Below, piece after piece: positions 8,404 through 18,671 of a DNA stretch of 35,231 nucleotides. Every line of letters begins with the position of its first letter. Position 1 is the first letter of the stretch. Under the pieces are notes generated by a model, which had not been told where the DNA came from, made no database searches, and saw only the letters and a list, made by a program, of their open reading frames with translations. The stretch comes from Candidatus Goldiibacteriota bacterium (GTDB lineage: Bacteria > Oederibacteriota > PGYV01 > DYJU01): assembly GCA_938034975.1 (NCBI GenBank), contig CALHNI010000006.1, positions 71,790-107,020 of the forward strand, in the 5' to 3' direction. The translations under genes and the position numbers were made by a program.

Positions 8404-8685
8404 TGCCATACCTGTCTTATCCTTGTATATGCTTTCAGTATATAAAACATTTTTTATTCCTCTGGTCAGGCATCCTTATATCATCTCTTTAAAAATTTTC
8501 TACCGTTGCTTCCTTCCGGACCTGGCGGGGTTTGAAAACCAAAAGAATGTATAAGACCCGACCTTCACCGGAATAAAAATATTTTAAAAATACTTAAGCA
8601 TATCCGCGGATAAGTTTTTCAGCCCGGCATAAAGCGGGTTTCCGGTTACAGGGCACCGCTAACGCCCCGCTTTAAGGTATGGCAC
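8404..8685 (-). ncRNA. ffs: Signal recognition particle RNA, long form with Alu domain
   Basis: This is the RNA core of the particle that directs nascent membrane proteins to the Sec translocon. Near the 3' half, the conserved Ffh-binding tip AGGTCCGGAAGGAAGCA lies at 8507-8523 (minus strand). Near the 5' end, GCGTTAGCGGTGCCCTGTAA matches the Alu-domain loops of Bacillus-type SRP RNA. The termini pair: TGCCATACCT at the 5' end with AGGTATGGCA at the 3' end. This gives about 282 nt, so it is the long form and not the short 4.5S type. Its position just upstream of dnaX-ybaB-recR matches the order in Bacillus. Exact ends are inferred from the closing helix. Confidence 0.93.
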
Positions 8686-8709
8686 TTCTTTTTTTTAATA
8701 AGATCCAAA

Positions 8710-9414
8710 TCAATCAAAAAATCTATACCATATTATTTTAAAAAAAGCAATAAAACCATCTTTTGTTCTTATCTTTTTTCCTTCTTCATAACTTCTTCCA
8801 TAATAATTTATAGGCACTTCATATATTTTATATTTATTTTTTAAAATTTTTGCTGTAATTTCCGGTTCAAAATCAAACCCCTTTGACTTTAAATTTATTT
8901 TACTTATAACTTCGGTTCTGAACATCTTATAACAGGTTTCCATATCAGTAAGGATGGTATTAAAAAGTAAATTTGTAATAAAGTTAAGAATTTTATTTGC
9001 AATATAATTCCAGAACAAAAAAGCCCTGTGGGTTCCTAAAAATCTTGACCCATAAGTGACATCTGCTTTTTCTTCAATAATTGGTTTTAAAAGTTTTGGT
9101 AAATCCTGTGGATCATACTCTAAATCTGCATCCTGAATCACAGAAACTTCTCCTTTTATGTAAGGAATTGCTGTTTTTATTGCGGATCCTTTTCCCTCGT
9201 TTTTTTCTTTAAAAATTACTGTTATATTTTTTTTATTTTTAATTATTTTTTTAAGTATATCCCTTGTTCCATCTGTTGAACAATCATCAACAATGATAAT
9301 CTGTTTTTTTACTTTATTTATTTTTACTTTTATTACTTTATCAATAATTTGCTTTATTGTGTTTTTCTCATTAAAAACTGGAATTATAATTGTCAAGATT
9401 TTAACTTTTTTCAT
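8710..9414 (-). CDS. GT2-family glycosyltransferase, dolichol-phosphate mannosyltransferase-like
   Basis: This 234-aa GT-A fold enzyme is expected to transfer a sugar from a nucleotide donor to a polyprenyl phosphate. Motifs are IIIPVFNEKNTI (about 9-20), VDDCSTDGT with Asp43/Asp44, and the metal-binding QDADLEYDP with Asp95-Ala-Asp97. There is no C-terminal membrane extension, so it resembles soluble DPM1-type synthases. It starts 5 nt after the stop of the GT-C membrane protein, which would use the lipid-linked sugar. Sugar and acceptor cannot be predicted. It ends about 25 nt before the SRP RNA. Confidence 0.88.
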   Translation of the reverse strand: MKKVKILTIIIPVFNEKNTIKQIIDKVIKVKINKVKKQIIIVDDCSTDGTRDILKKIIKNKKNITVIFKEKNEGKGSAIKTAIPYIKGEVSVIQDADLEYDPQDLPKLLKPIIEEKADVTYGSRFLGTHRAFLFWNYIANKILNFITNLLFNTILTDMETCYKMFRTEVISKINLKSKGFDFEPEITAKILKNKYKIYEVPINYYGRSYEEGKKIRTKDGFIAFFKIIWYRFFD

Positions 9415-9419
9415 CTTAT

Positions 9420-11276
9420 TTAAACCTTTTTTGAGTTTAATTTCAGGAATAATAAAATAATAATAGTAAAATAAATTATAACCAAAAAATAATTGTATAT
9501 TATATTATCATAAAAAGATGGAAAAAAATATAAAATTTTTTTAAAAAAAGAATTTTGTAAAACAGCATAAATTTTTTCTTTGCCGCTAAAATATCTAATT
9601 GCAGGAATTATCATTAAAAAATAAGATATAAAAAATGAAAAAGAAATTAATATCTTAAAAATTTTTGTTTTTATGAATTCTGTGCGTTCAAGAAAATAAG
9701 CTGTATAATAAATAAAAACCGGCAAAACCGGGATTAACTGCCTTGCAGGAGTCATTGAGCCCCCCCAGTCTTTCCATAAAAGAAAAAGTATATAATATGG
9801 CAAAATAAATAAAAGTTGTAATAACTTTTCCTTTTCTTTTTTAAAAATAACAAGCAATATACCCCATATAAATATAATACAAAAAGGGTTATAAATGAAT
9901 AAACCATAATCTCTGTCAAATAGAGTTGCTAAAAATGCTTTTATAAAATGTTTTATACTGAATATAAAATAAAAGGATTCAGAAGTATAAATGCTTGTAA
10001 GTGCACCTGTTGCAGTTTTTCCATATATACTATAATAGTATAACATAAATAAAAATGCTGTTATTAAAACCAAAATGTTGTTTAGTAATTCATTCTTTAT
10101 TTTTAATTTTTTTGATTTTAATAATAAAAAATAATAATAAAGATAAAAAATTACTGAAAATAAAGCAAGTTTAGAATGTATGAAAGGCAGAAAGGATATA
10201 CCAATAAAAAATAATATATGATCTTTTTCTGAATTAAACTTTGTTAAAATCAATAATGCATAAGTTATAATTAACACTGCAGGAATTTCAGTTAAAACGA
10301 GTGAAGAATTTATTAAAAAAGGAACTGTTAATGCTGTTATAAAAACTGTTAAAAATGCAATTTTCTTTGAAATACCAGCTGCCTGCAAATAAAGAAATAA
10401 AACAATTATGAACAGAGCAGTTAAAAAATTCATAAAAATCTGAACACCTATTCTTTTTCCAAGAAAATAAGGCAGGGATATTAAAAATGGAAGCCCTGGT
10501 GAGTGAATTGAATAAATTCCTTTTCCAGTTTTATCTTTTGTATTATGAATATTTTCATATTCTAAAAAAGCCGGATAAAAATCCATATAAAATTTTGTAT
10601 CTGTATAATTATTTTCAAGATTAAAATCCCTGTCATAAATTAAACTTTTGGCTATAAGTAAATAATGTGGTTCATCTCCTGTTGGCGGGTATATTGTTGT
10701 TATATATGTGGTTGTTATTACATAAAACAAAAATAGTAATAAGAAATATTTTTTTAATCTGTCTTTTAAAAAAACATTTATCGTATCATTATATTCATTG
10801 AATATGAATCTCAGCATAAAGAAAAATGCAATTGATATCAGATAAAATCCAAAAATCATTATTAAAAAATATCCTGGAAATAAAAAATGAACAAATTTTC
10901 CAAAAGGCAAATAAACAAAACCAACCATTTTTAAATTAATCATTTTTAATTTTTCATAGATAAAAAAATACAACGGCAAAATAAATAAAAGCGATAATGG
11001 AAGACAAAAAATTATAAAATTTTTATTTAATTCAGTTTTAACATCAATTCTATTTAGTTTTGCTGAAAAAATTGAAATTATCATATAAAAAACAGTATAA
11101 AACACACTAAAAAAAATCATTAAAAACGCAAGTAAAAAATAGTTGATTTTGAATATTGATAAATTTCTATCGCCTGCCTGTGATATAATTAAAAAAAATA
11201 ATATACCTGATAAACCACCTGATAAACTTATAAAAATTGATTTTAAAAAAATTCCTTTAGGCTCTTGATTTTTCAT
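9420..11276 (-). CDS. GT-C fold membrane glycosyltransferase (ArnT/PMT-like)
   Basis: This 618-aa protein has many hydrophobic segments and is very rich in Phe, Ile and Leu. The first large non-cytoplasmic loop carries TTIYPPTGDEPHYLLIAKSL with Asp201-Glu202, the acidic pair that serves as catalytic/metal site in GT-C enzymes such as ArnT and PMT. A second family-like motif, YSIHSPGLPFLI, follows about 50 residues later. It probably moves a sugar from a polyprenyl carrier to lipid, polysaccharide or protein outside the membrane. Its neighbour at 8710-9414 could make that carrier. It begins 1 nt after the preceding stop. The substrate is unknown. Confidence 0.83.
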   Translation of the reverse strand: MKNQEPKGIFLKSIFISLSGGLSGILFFLIISQAGDRNLSIFKINYFLLAFLMIFFSVFYTVFYMIISIFSAKLNRIDVKTELNKNFIIFCLPLSLLFILPLYFFIYEKLKMINLKMVGFVYLPFGKFVHFLFPGYFLIMIFGFYLISIAFFFMLRFIFNEYNDTINVFLKDRLKKYFLLLFLFYVITTTYITTIYPPTGDEPHYLLIAKSLIYDRDFNLENNYTDTKFYMDFYPAFLEYENIHNTKDKTGKGIYSIHSPGLPFLISLPYFLGKRIGVQIFMNFLTALFIIVLFLYLQAAGISKKIAFLTVFITALTVPFLINSSLVLTEIPAVLIITYALLILTKFNSEKDHILFFIGISFLPFIHSKLALFSVIFYLYYYFLLLKSKKLKIKNELLNNILVLITAFLFMLYYYSIYGKTATGALTSIYTSESFYFIFSIKHFIKAFLATLFDRDYGLFIYNPFCIIFIWGILLVIFKKEKEKLLQLLFILPYYILFLLWKDWGGSMTPARQLIPVLPVFIYYTAYFLERTEFIKTKIFKILISFSFFISYFLMIIPAIRYFSGKEKIYAVLQNSFFKKILYFFPSFYDNIIYNYFLVIIYFTIIILLFLKLNSKKV

Positions 11277-11277
11277 A

Positions 11278-11943
11278 TTAATCCTTTTTTCTATAATGAT
11301 TCAATGGTTTTCTTCCAAGGACATAAACATTTGTTTTTCTTCTACCCCATTTAAGTGCTTCTTCTGTTGTATTATAACAAAGGTCTATTCTTTTTCCTTT
11401 TATTGCACTGCCTGTATCACCTGCCCAGGCAAACCCATAGCCTTCTATATATAAAAGCGACCTTAAAGCAATTATCTTAGGGTCAACTGCTGCTATGCCA
11501 TATCTTGTTCTCCATCCAAGTTTTGTAATTCCTGCCCATTCTATATTGTTTGATTCGGGTGAAGGATCGTATGCCGTCGCTTCCATATTATATTTATAAT
11601 GAACGTATGTTTCCTGTGGCACAGTTATTGGGTGTTTTTTTTCAGAAGCGCCAATTATCAATAAAGCATCTTCGGGTTTTTTTAGTATATCTGATTTAAA
11701 AATATTTTTTTCATATATTTTTTTACCCAATATTTTATATTCTTTCTTTACTATTTTTTTATAGCCATGTCTGCCTTCTCTTACCCATATTTTCCATCCC
11801 TGCTGGATATCGTTGGTTTTTTTAGATATTATTTTGAATGGTATATTTTCATTTTCAATATAATATTTTTTATTTAAAAAAAACAGAATACAAAATAAAT
11901 AAAGTAAATATAAACCAAATAAAAAATATATAATTTTTTTCAT
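11278..11943 (-). CDS. G5-like and 3D-domain cell-wall protein
   Basis: This 221-aa protein has an N-terminal membrane anchor (about 3-23), a G5-like region (about 35-100, including KIWVREGRHGYKKIVKKEY), and a C-terminal 3D domain (about 115-210). The three Asp residues that give the domain its name are Asp154 (VDP), Asp176 (AGDTG) and Asp187 (RIDL). ATAYDPSPE precedes them and TTEEALKWGRR follows. 3D domains share the MltA double-psi barrel fold and occur in peptidoglycan-cleaving Rpf/YabE-type proteins, so a cell-wall hydrolase in the periplasm is likely. Its ATG overlaps the cyclase stop as ATGA. Confidence 0.88.
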   Translation of the reverse strand: MKKIIYFLFGLYLLYLFCILFFLNKKYYIENENIPFKIISKKTNDIQQGWKIWVREGRHGYKKIVKKEYKILGKKIYEKNIFKSDILKKPEDALLIIGASEKKHPITVPQETYVHYKYNMEATAYDPSPESNNIEWAGITKLGWRTRYGIAAVDPKIIALRSLLYIEGYGFAWAGDTGSAIKGKRIDLCYNTTEEALKWGRRKTNVYVLGRKPLNHYRKKD

Positions 11944-12995
11944 ACTATCATTTTTCTTGTTATAACGGAATATATATTATGAAGCCCTGTTTTACCTTTT
12001 AATTGAATCGGTGGCAATAATTCAACAACAATATAATTTTCTACAATATGATAAATATCCTCTGTAATTATAACCTGCCCGTCTTTTGCAATATCGCATA
12101 ATCTGCTTGCAATATTAACTGTATCACCAATTACCGTATATTCCATCCTTTCTTCTGAACCAATATTTCCCATAATTACCTCTCCTCTTGCAAGTCCGAT
12201 ACCAAGTCCTACTGATAAATCAGAATCTATTTTATCTTTCCATTTTTTTTGCAGCATTTTAAAATTTGTCTGCATATCAAGAGCGGCAATTATTGCTTTA
12301 TCGCAATCTACATAATCAGCATATTTAGGTGCTTCTTCAAAAATAGCCATAATTGCATCACCTATATATTTATTTACTCTTCCTCTGTTTTTATTTATTG
12401 TTTTAGTTGAAATATCAAAATAATCATTTAATATTTCAACAACATCTTTTGCATTATACTTTTCTGTTAATGACGTAAATCCCCTCAAATCAGAAAAAAG
12501 AATAGTTACTGTCTTTTTTTTACCCCCAACATAAATTTCATGTATCCCCCTGTTTTCTATTTCTGTTTTTAAAGATGGGTCCATATATATCTGTATCACT
12601 TTTGAAAATTTGTCTTTGTCCTGTTTTAAAGAAGAAAATAAATGCAAAAAAGAGTCAAATATATGCGCAATATCTTCATATAATTTACCTGTTTTTATCT
12701 TTAAAGAATATTTTACTGGCAAAATCTCTTTTTTTCTCAATTCAGAAATTAAATATCGTAATAACTTTTTGGCAAAAAATGTAAGAAAAAAATCAATAAA
12801 AAAGTAAATTATAAATCCAATAATAACTCCGGAAATTAATAAAGCTATGATTTCTTCGTATGGTGTTAAGACCAAATTTTTCTTTAAATTATTAGCAATA
12901 AAATCAGAAAAAGGGATAAAACCCATAGAAATTAAAATCCCTAAAAACAAACTAAATATAAAAATTATTCCAACGGGTATTTTTATTTTTTTCAA
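11940..12995 (-). CDS. Class III adenylate cyclase, membrane anchored
   Basis: This 351-aa protein is predicted to make cAMP from ATP. Two membrane segments (about 7-25 and 48-74) are followed by a linker and a catalytic domain (about 155-345). All key residues are visible: metal-binding Asp169 (LFSDLRGFT) and Asp213 (YIGDAIM), adenine-selecting Lys209 and Asp291 (VIGDTVN), and transition-state Asn294 and Arg298. The Lys/Asp pair argues for ATP over GTP. The start is TTG 12995 with AGGA upstream; later ATGs would remove the first membrane segment. The operon also encodes a CRP-family regulator, a natural effector. Confidence 0.92.
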   Translation of the reverse strand: MKKIKIPVGIIFIFSLFLGILISMGFIPFSDFIANNLKKNLVLTPYEEIIALLISGVIIGFIIYFFIDFFLTFFAKKLLRYLISELRKKEILPVKYSLKIKTGKLYEDIAHIFDSFLHLFSSLKQDKDKFSKVIQIYMDPSLKTEIENRGIHEIYVGGKKKTVTILFSDLRGFTSLTEKYNAKDVVEILNDYFDISTKTINKNRGRVNKYIGDAIMAIFEEAPKYADYVDCDKAIIAALDMQTNFKMLQKKWKDKIDSDLSVGLGIGLARGEVIMGNIGSEERMEYTVIGDTVNIASRLCDIAKDGQVIITEDIYHIVENYIVVELLPPIQLKGKTGLHNIYSVITRKMIV

Positions 12996-12997
12996 AT

Positions 12998-13651
12998 TTA
13001 TTTTCCTTTTGAAAATAATTTATTTATCTTATTCAATGTGTTATTATCAAACTTTTTTATAACAATATCTGCGCCTTTTATTTTTCTGTTTTCTCTGCTT
13101 ATAGCTACACATTTCATTTTTGCTCTTTTAGCTGAAATTATACCATTTAAGGAATCTTCAAAAACAACGCATTCTTCCGGTTTTAATTTTAACTTTTTTG
13201 CCGCTCTTAAAAATATATCGGGGGCTGGTTTTCCCCTTTTTAAAAATGCCCCGTTTGCATCAACATCAAAATATTTATAAATTCCCATTTTTTTCAAAAT
13301 TACTCCTGCGTTTTTACTTGATGTTGCAATTGCGGTTTTAATATTTTGTTTTTTTATTTCTTTTAAAAATCTCAATGCATCTGTATATAATTTGGCTTTT
13401 TCCTTTTTTATAATTTTATTAAAATAAAACTGCTTTTTTCTGCAAATATCATTGATTTTTTCTCTTGAAAATTCAGGGAATATAAAAGCTGCTCCTTTAT
13501 CCCTTGGCATACCGTCAATTGTTTTTTTAAACTCATCAAATGTAAATTTTTTTCCATATTCTTTAAAAACTTTTTCCCAAGCTTTATAGTGAAGTTTTGC
13601 TGTTGCTATAACTACACCATCTATATCAAAAACAGCGCCTTTAAATTTCAT
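12998..13651 (-). CDS. HAD-superfamily phosphatase/phosphomutase, beta-phosphoglucomutase-like
   Basis: This 217-aa HAD subfamily IA protein has all four core motifs: Asp9/Asp11 (FDIDG), Thr110-Ser111 (IATSSKN), Lys141 (RGKPAPDIF) and Glu165-Asp166 (VFEDSLNG). The helical cap (about 16-85) has the beta-phosphoglucomutase-like HYKAWEKVF and GMPRDKGA segments. It may be a sugar-phosphate phosphatase or a hexose-phosphate mutase; sequence alone does not separate these. It lies between crp (9 nt) and the adenylate cyclase (2 nt), so it is probably in the same transcript. Confidence 0.88.
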   Translation of the reverse strand: MKFKGAVFDIDGVVIATAKLHYKAWEKVFKEYGKKFTFDEFKKTIDGMPRDKGAAFIFPEFSREKINDICRKKQFYFNKIIKKEKAKLYTDALRFLKEIKKQNIKTAIATSSKNAGVILKKMGIYKYFDVDANGAFLKRGKPAPDIFLRAAKKLKLKPEECVVFEDSLNGIISAKRAKMKCVAISRENRKIKGADIVIKKFDNNTLNKINKLFSKGK

Positions 13652-13660
13652 TTATTTTAC

Positions 13661-14323
13661 CTATGAAATAAATTCTTTAAATTTTTTAAAGTCTTTAATA
13701 AAAATTTTATTTTTTTTTGTATCAACAATCCCTTGCTTTTTAAATTTATTAAGCACACGCGTAACCGTTTCTCTTGTTAATCCTGCCAGATTTGCAATTT
13801 CCTGATGAGAAATCTCTGCTTTATTGTCTTCAATTATATCATGGAGCACATTTGCAATTTTTTCATCAGCACTGCCAAAGGCAAGATTTTTTATTTGTTT
13901 ATCACATTTTACCAGTCTTTCTGATAGTGTTTTAATAATATTTAATGGTATTGATGGTTCTTTTCTGATTAAGTATTCAAAATCATATGCATCAATGCTT
14001 AAAGTAACAACATCGGTCATTGCTTGGACAGTTGCGGAACGTTGCTCTTTTGTAAGTAAAGCCATTTCGCCAAAACTATCTTTTTCTTTAAGTATAGCAA
14101 TATTTTTTTCCTTCCCATTTTTATCTAATTTTAATATTTTGACTTTACCTGATACAATAATATGCAAATTATTCCCTGTTTCTCCTTCGTTAAAAATTAC
14201 TTCTCCTTTTTTATAATTATTTTCTTTTGTATGAGCAGAAAGAATGGAAAGTCCTTTTTCAGACATTTCTTTAAATAAAAAAACCAATTTTAAAAAATTT
14301 ATTTTTTGTTGTCCGGTAAGCAT
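13661..14323 (-). CDS. CRP/FNR-family cyclic-nucleotide-responsive transcription regulator
   Basis: This 220-aa regulator has a cyclic-nucleotide domain (about 20-135) with the phosphate-binding cassette FGEMALLTKEQRSATV (Glu86, Arg95, Ser96). A C-helix and a winged helix-turn-helix follow (about 165-215). The recognition helix LTRETVTRV keeps the Arg-Glu-x3-Arg of E. coli CRP, so the DNA site may be close to TGTGA-N6-TCACA. The adenine-contacting Thr127/Ser128 of E. coli CRP align with Cys140/Asp141, so the ligand is less certain. I chose ATG 14323, 4 nt after the gyrB stop; a TTG at 14368 would overlap gyrB by 41 nt. No Fe-S cysteines of FNR are present. Confidence 0.9.
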   Translation of the reverse strand: MLTGQQKINFLKLVFLFKEMSEKGLSILSAHTKENNYKKGEVIFNEGETGNNLHIIVSGKVKILKLDKNGKEKNIAILKEKDSFGEMALLTKEQRSATVQAMTDVVTLSIDAYDFEYLIRKEPSIPLNIIKTLSERLVKCDKQIKNLAFGSADEKIANVLHDIIEDNKAEISHQEIANLAGLTRETVTRVLNKFKKQGIVDTKKNKIFIKDFKKFKEFIS

Positions 14324-14327
14324 TTTT

Positions 14328-17271
<2,944 letters not shown>

Positions 17272-17273
17272 TA

Positions 17274-18662
17274 TTAATTATTAAGAATAAACGGACTGCT
17301 AAAATAAATGGTCCCTTTTGCAGAAATTATTATTTTGGATATATTTCCTCTCGGGCTTATTATATAATTATATGATGGTTCTATTCTAATAGTAAAAAAT
17401 TTTAATATATATAATTCACATCCCAAAGCAGCAAGAATTGTATAATTGCTTTCGTTAAACTTTTTTGTTTCTTCTGTTACATATTTATACTGTTCGGATA
17501 ATAAAGAAATGCCATTTCCAACTTTAATATATGGAACAAAAAAAACATTTGGATGATACCCTAAATAACCGTAACAATTTAAAAAAAATGATGTTGAATT
17601 ATAATTATAATCATATTCTGTTTTATCCTTGTTTGTCATTTTTAAAATTTTACCTTCAAGTCCCAGTGCAAAAGCACCTGTTAAATTTAATAAAAATTCA
17701 GTTTCCATAGCGATACCATAATCAGCCTGATTTTTAAGGAGATCTGGTGTAAATGGTTTAAAACCAGATGCTCCTGCGGAAAAACCAAACCTGCCTGGCT
17801 GCTCATCAGGTCTTTTTAAACTTAAATAAATTTTAACAAGAGAAATAAAAGAAGGCGGCGGATCAGGCAAATTAATTTTTTCTTTAAAAAAAGGGATGTA
17901 ATTTACATTCCCAACTTTAGGGTTGTTTTTTTTGTCAAAAATTGAATTTGATATGCTTTTCTCATCTATTACACCCCAAAAATTTTCTTTGCATTGAATA
18001 TCTTTTATTCCATAATTTGTTATATTAACAGTGTTATTAAAAAAATTATTTTTAGTTATAAGTTCTGTATCTGACTTTTTAATATATACGGCAAACCTGT
18101 TCTTGTTAAAGGTGTTTTGAATTATACTATACTGTGTTTTCTCACCATCAACATAAACTCCATAAGTGTTATTATAAAAATAATTATCTTTTATCACAGC
18201 ATTGGCAAAATGAAATAATTCTATTCCTGTGGAATTCAAAATATAATTATTGGATATCTCAACTGTGCTGCCTTCAACAGCTATTGTCCCCCGTATAAAA
18301 ATTGCAAATTCCATTATATTTTTATATTTGCTTTCATATTTAATCCCTTCATAAAAACTTTCTCCATCTTCCGGTAAAAATCTTATTGGGTTATTTATAT
18401 TCCCTTTAACATAAAAAACACCCTTTACAGTTATTTTACCGTCTTTTTTAAATTTTATTACAGTTCCTGGATTAACAATGACAATCCCGTTTTTTTCTAT
18501 GCTGACATTTCCAGAGATAATATAAGGTGAATTTGCCTGAGTCCAGTTTTCTTTCTTATCTATAACACCTGAAATTGTTGTATCAGCATAGGAATAAAAA
18601 GTTAAAAAAATAAAAAAAATACAATATTTTATTATTTTAACTACTTCTTTTTCATTACTCAT
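17274..18662 (-). CDS. Secreted parallel beta-helix protein with C-terminal barrel-like domain
   Basis: This 462-aa protein has a hydrophobic signal segment (about 8-26). Residues ~30-265 form a right-handed beta-helix of the NosD/PbH1 type, with short Asn-rich rungs (ISNNYILNSTGIEL, IKDNYFYNNTYGVYV, ITKNNFFNNTVN). This is closed by the ENFWG...GNVNYIPFF ending common in such repeats. A Pro-rich linker (LPDPPP, about 266) leads to ~175 residues of alternating amphipathic strands (FGFSAGASGF, AFALGLEGKI, FFTIRIEPSYNYI), which look like a small outer-membrane barrel. No catalytic residues are recognised. It may be a surface carbohydrate-binding or adhesive protein; this is inference. Confidence 0.72.
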   Translation of the reverse strand: MSNEKEVVKIIKYCIFFIFLTFYSYADTTISGVIDKKENWTQANSPYIISGNVSIEKNGIVIVNPGTVIKFKKDGKITVKGVFYVKGNINNPIRFLPEDGESFYEGIKYESKYKNIMEFAIFIRGTIAVEGSTVEISNNYILNSTGIELFHFANAVIKDNYFYNNTYGVYVDGEKTQYSIIQNTFNKNRFAVYIKKSDTELITKNNFFNNTVNITNYGIKDIQCKENFWGVIDEKSISNSIFDKKNNPKVGNVNYIPFFKEKINLPDPPPSFISLVKIYLSLKRPDEQPGRFGFSAGASGFKPFTPDLLKNQADYGIAMETEFLLNLTGAFALGLEGKILKMTNKDKTEYDYNYNSTSFFLNCYGYLGYHPNVFFVPYIKVGNGISLLSEQYKYVTEETKKFNESNYTILAALGCELYILKFFTIRIEPSYNYIISPRGNISKIIISAKGTIYFSSPFILNN

Positions 18663-18671
18663 ACAAAAAAC

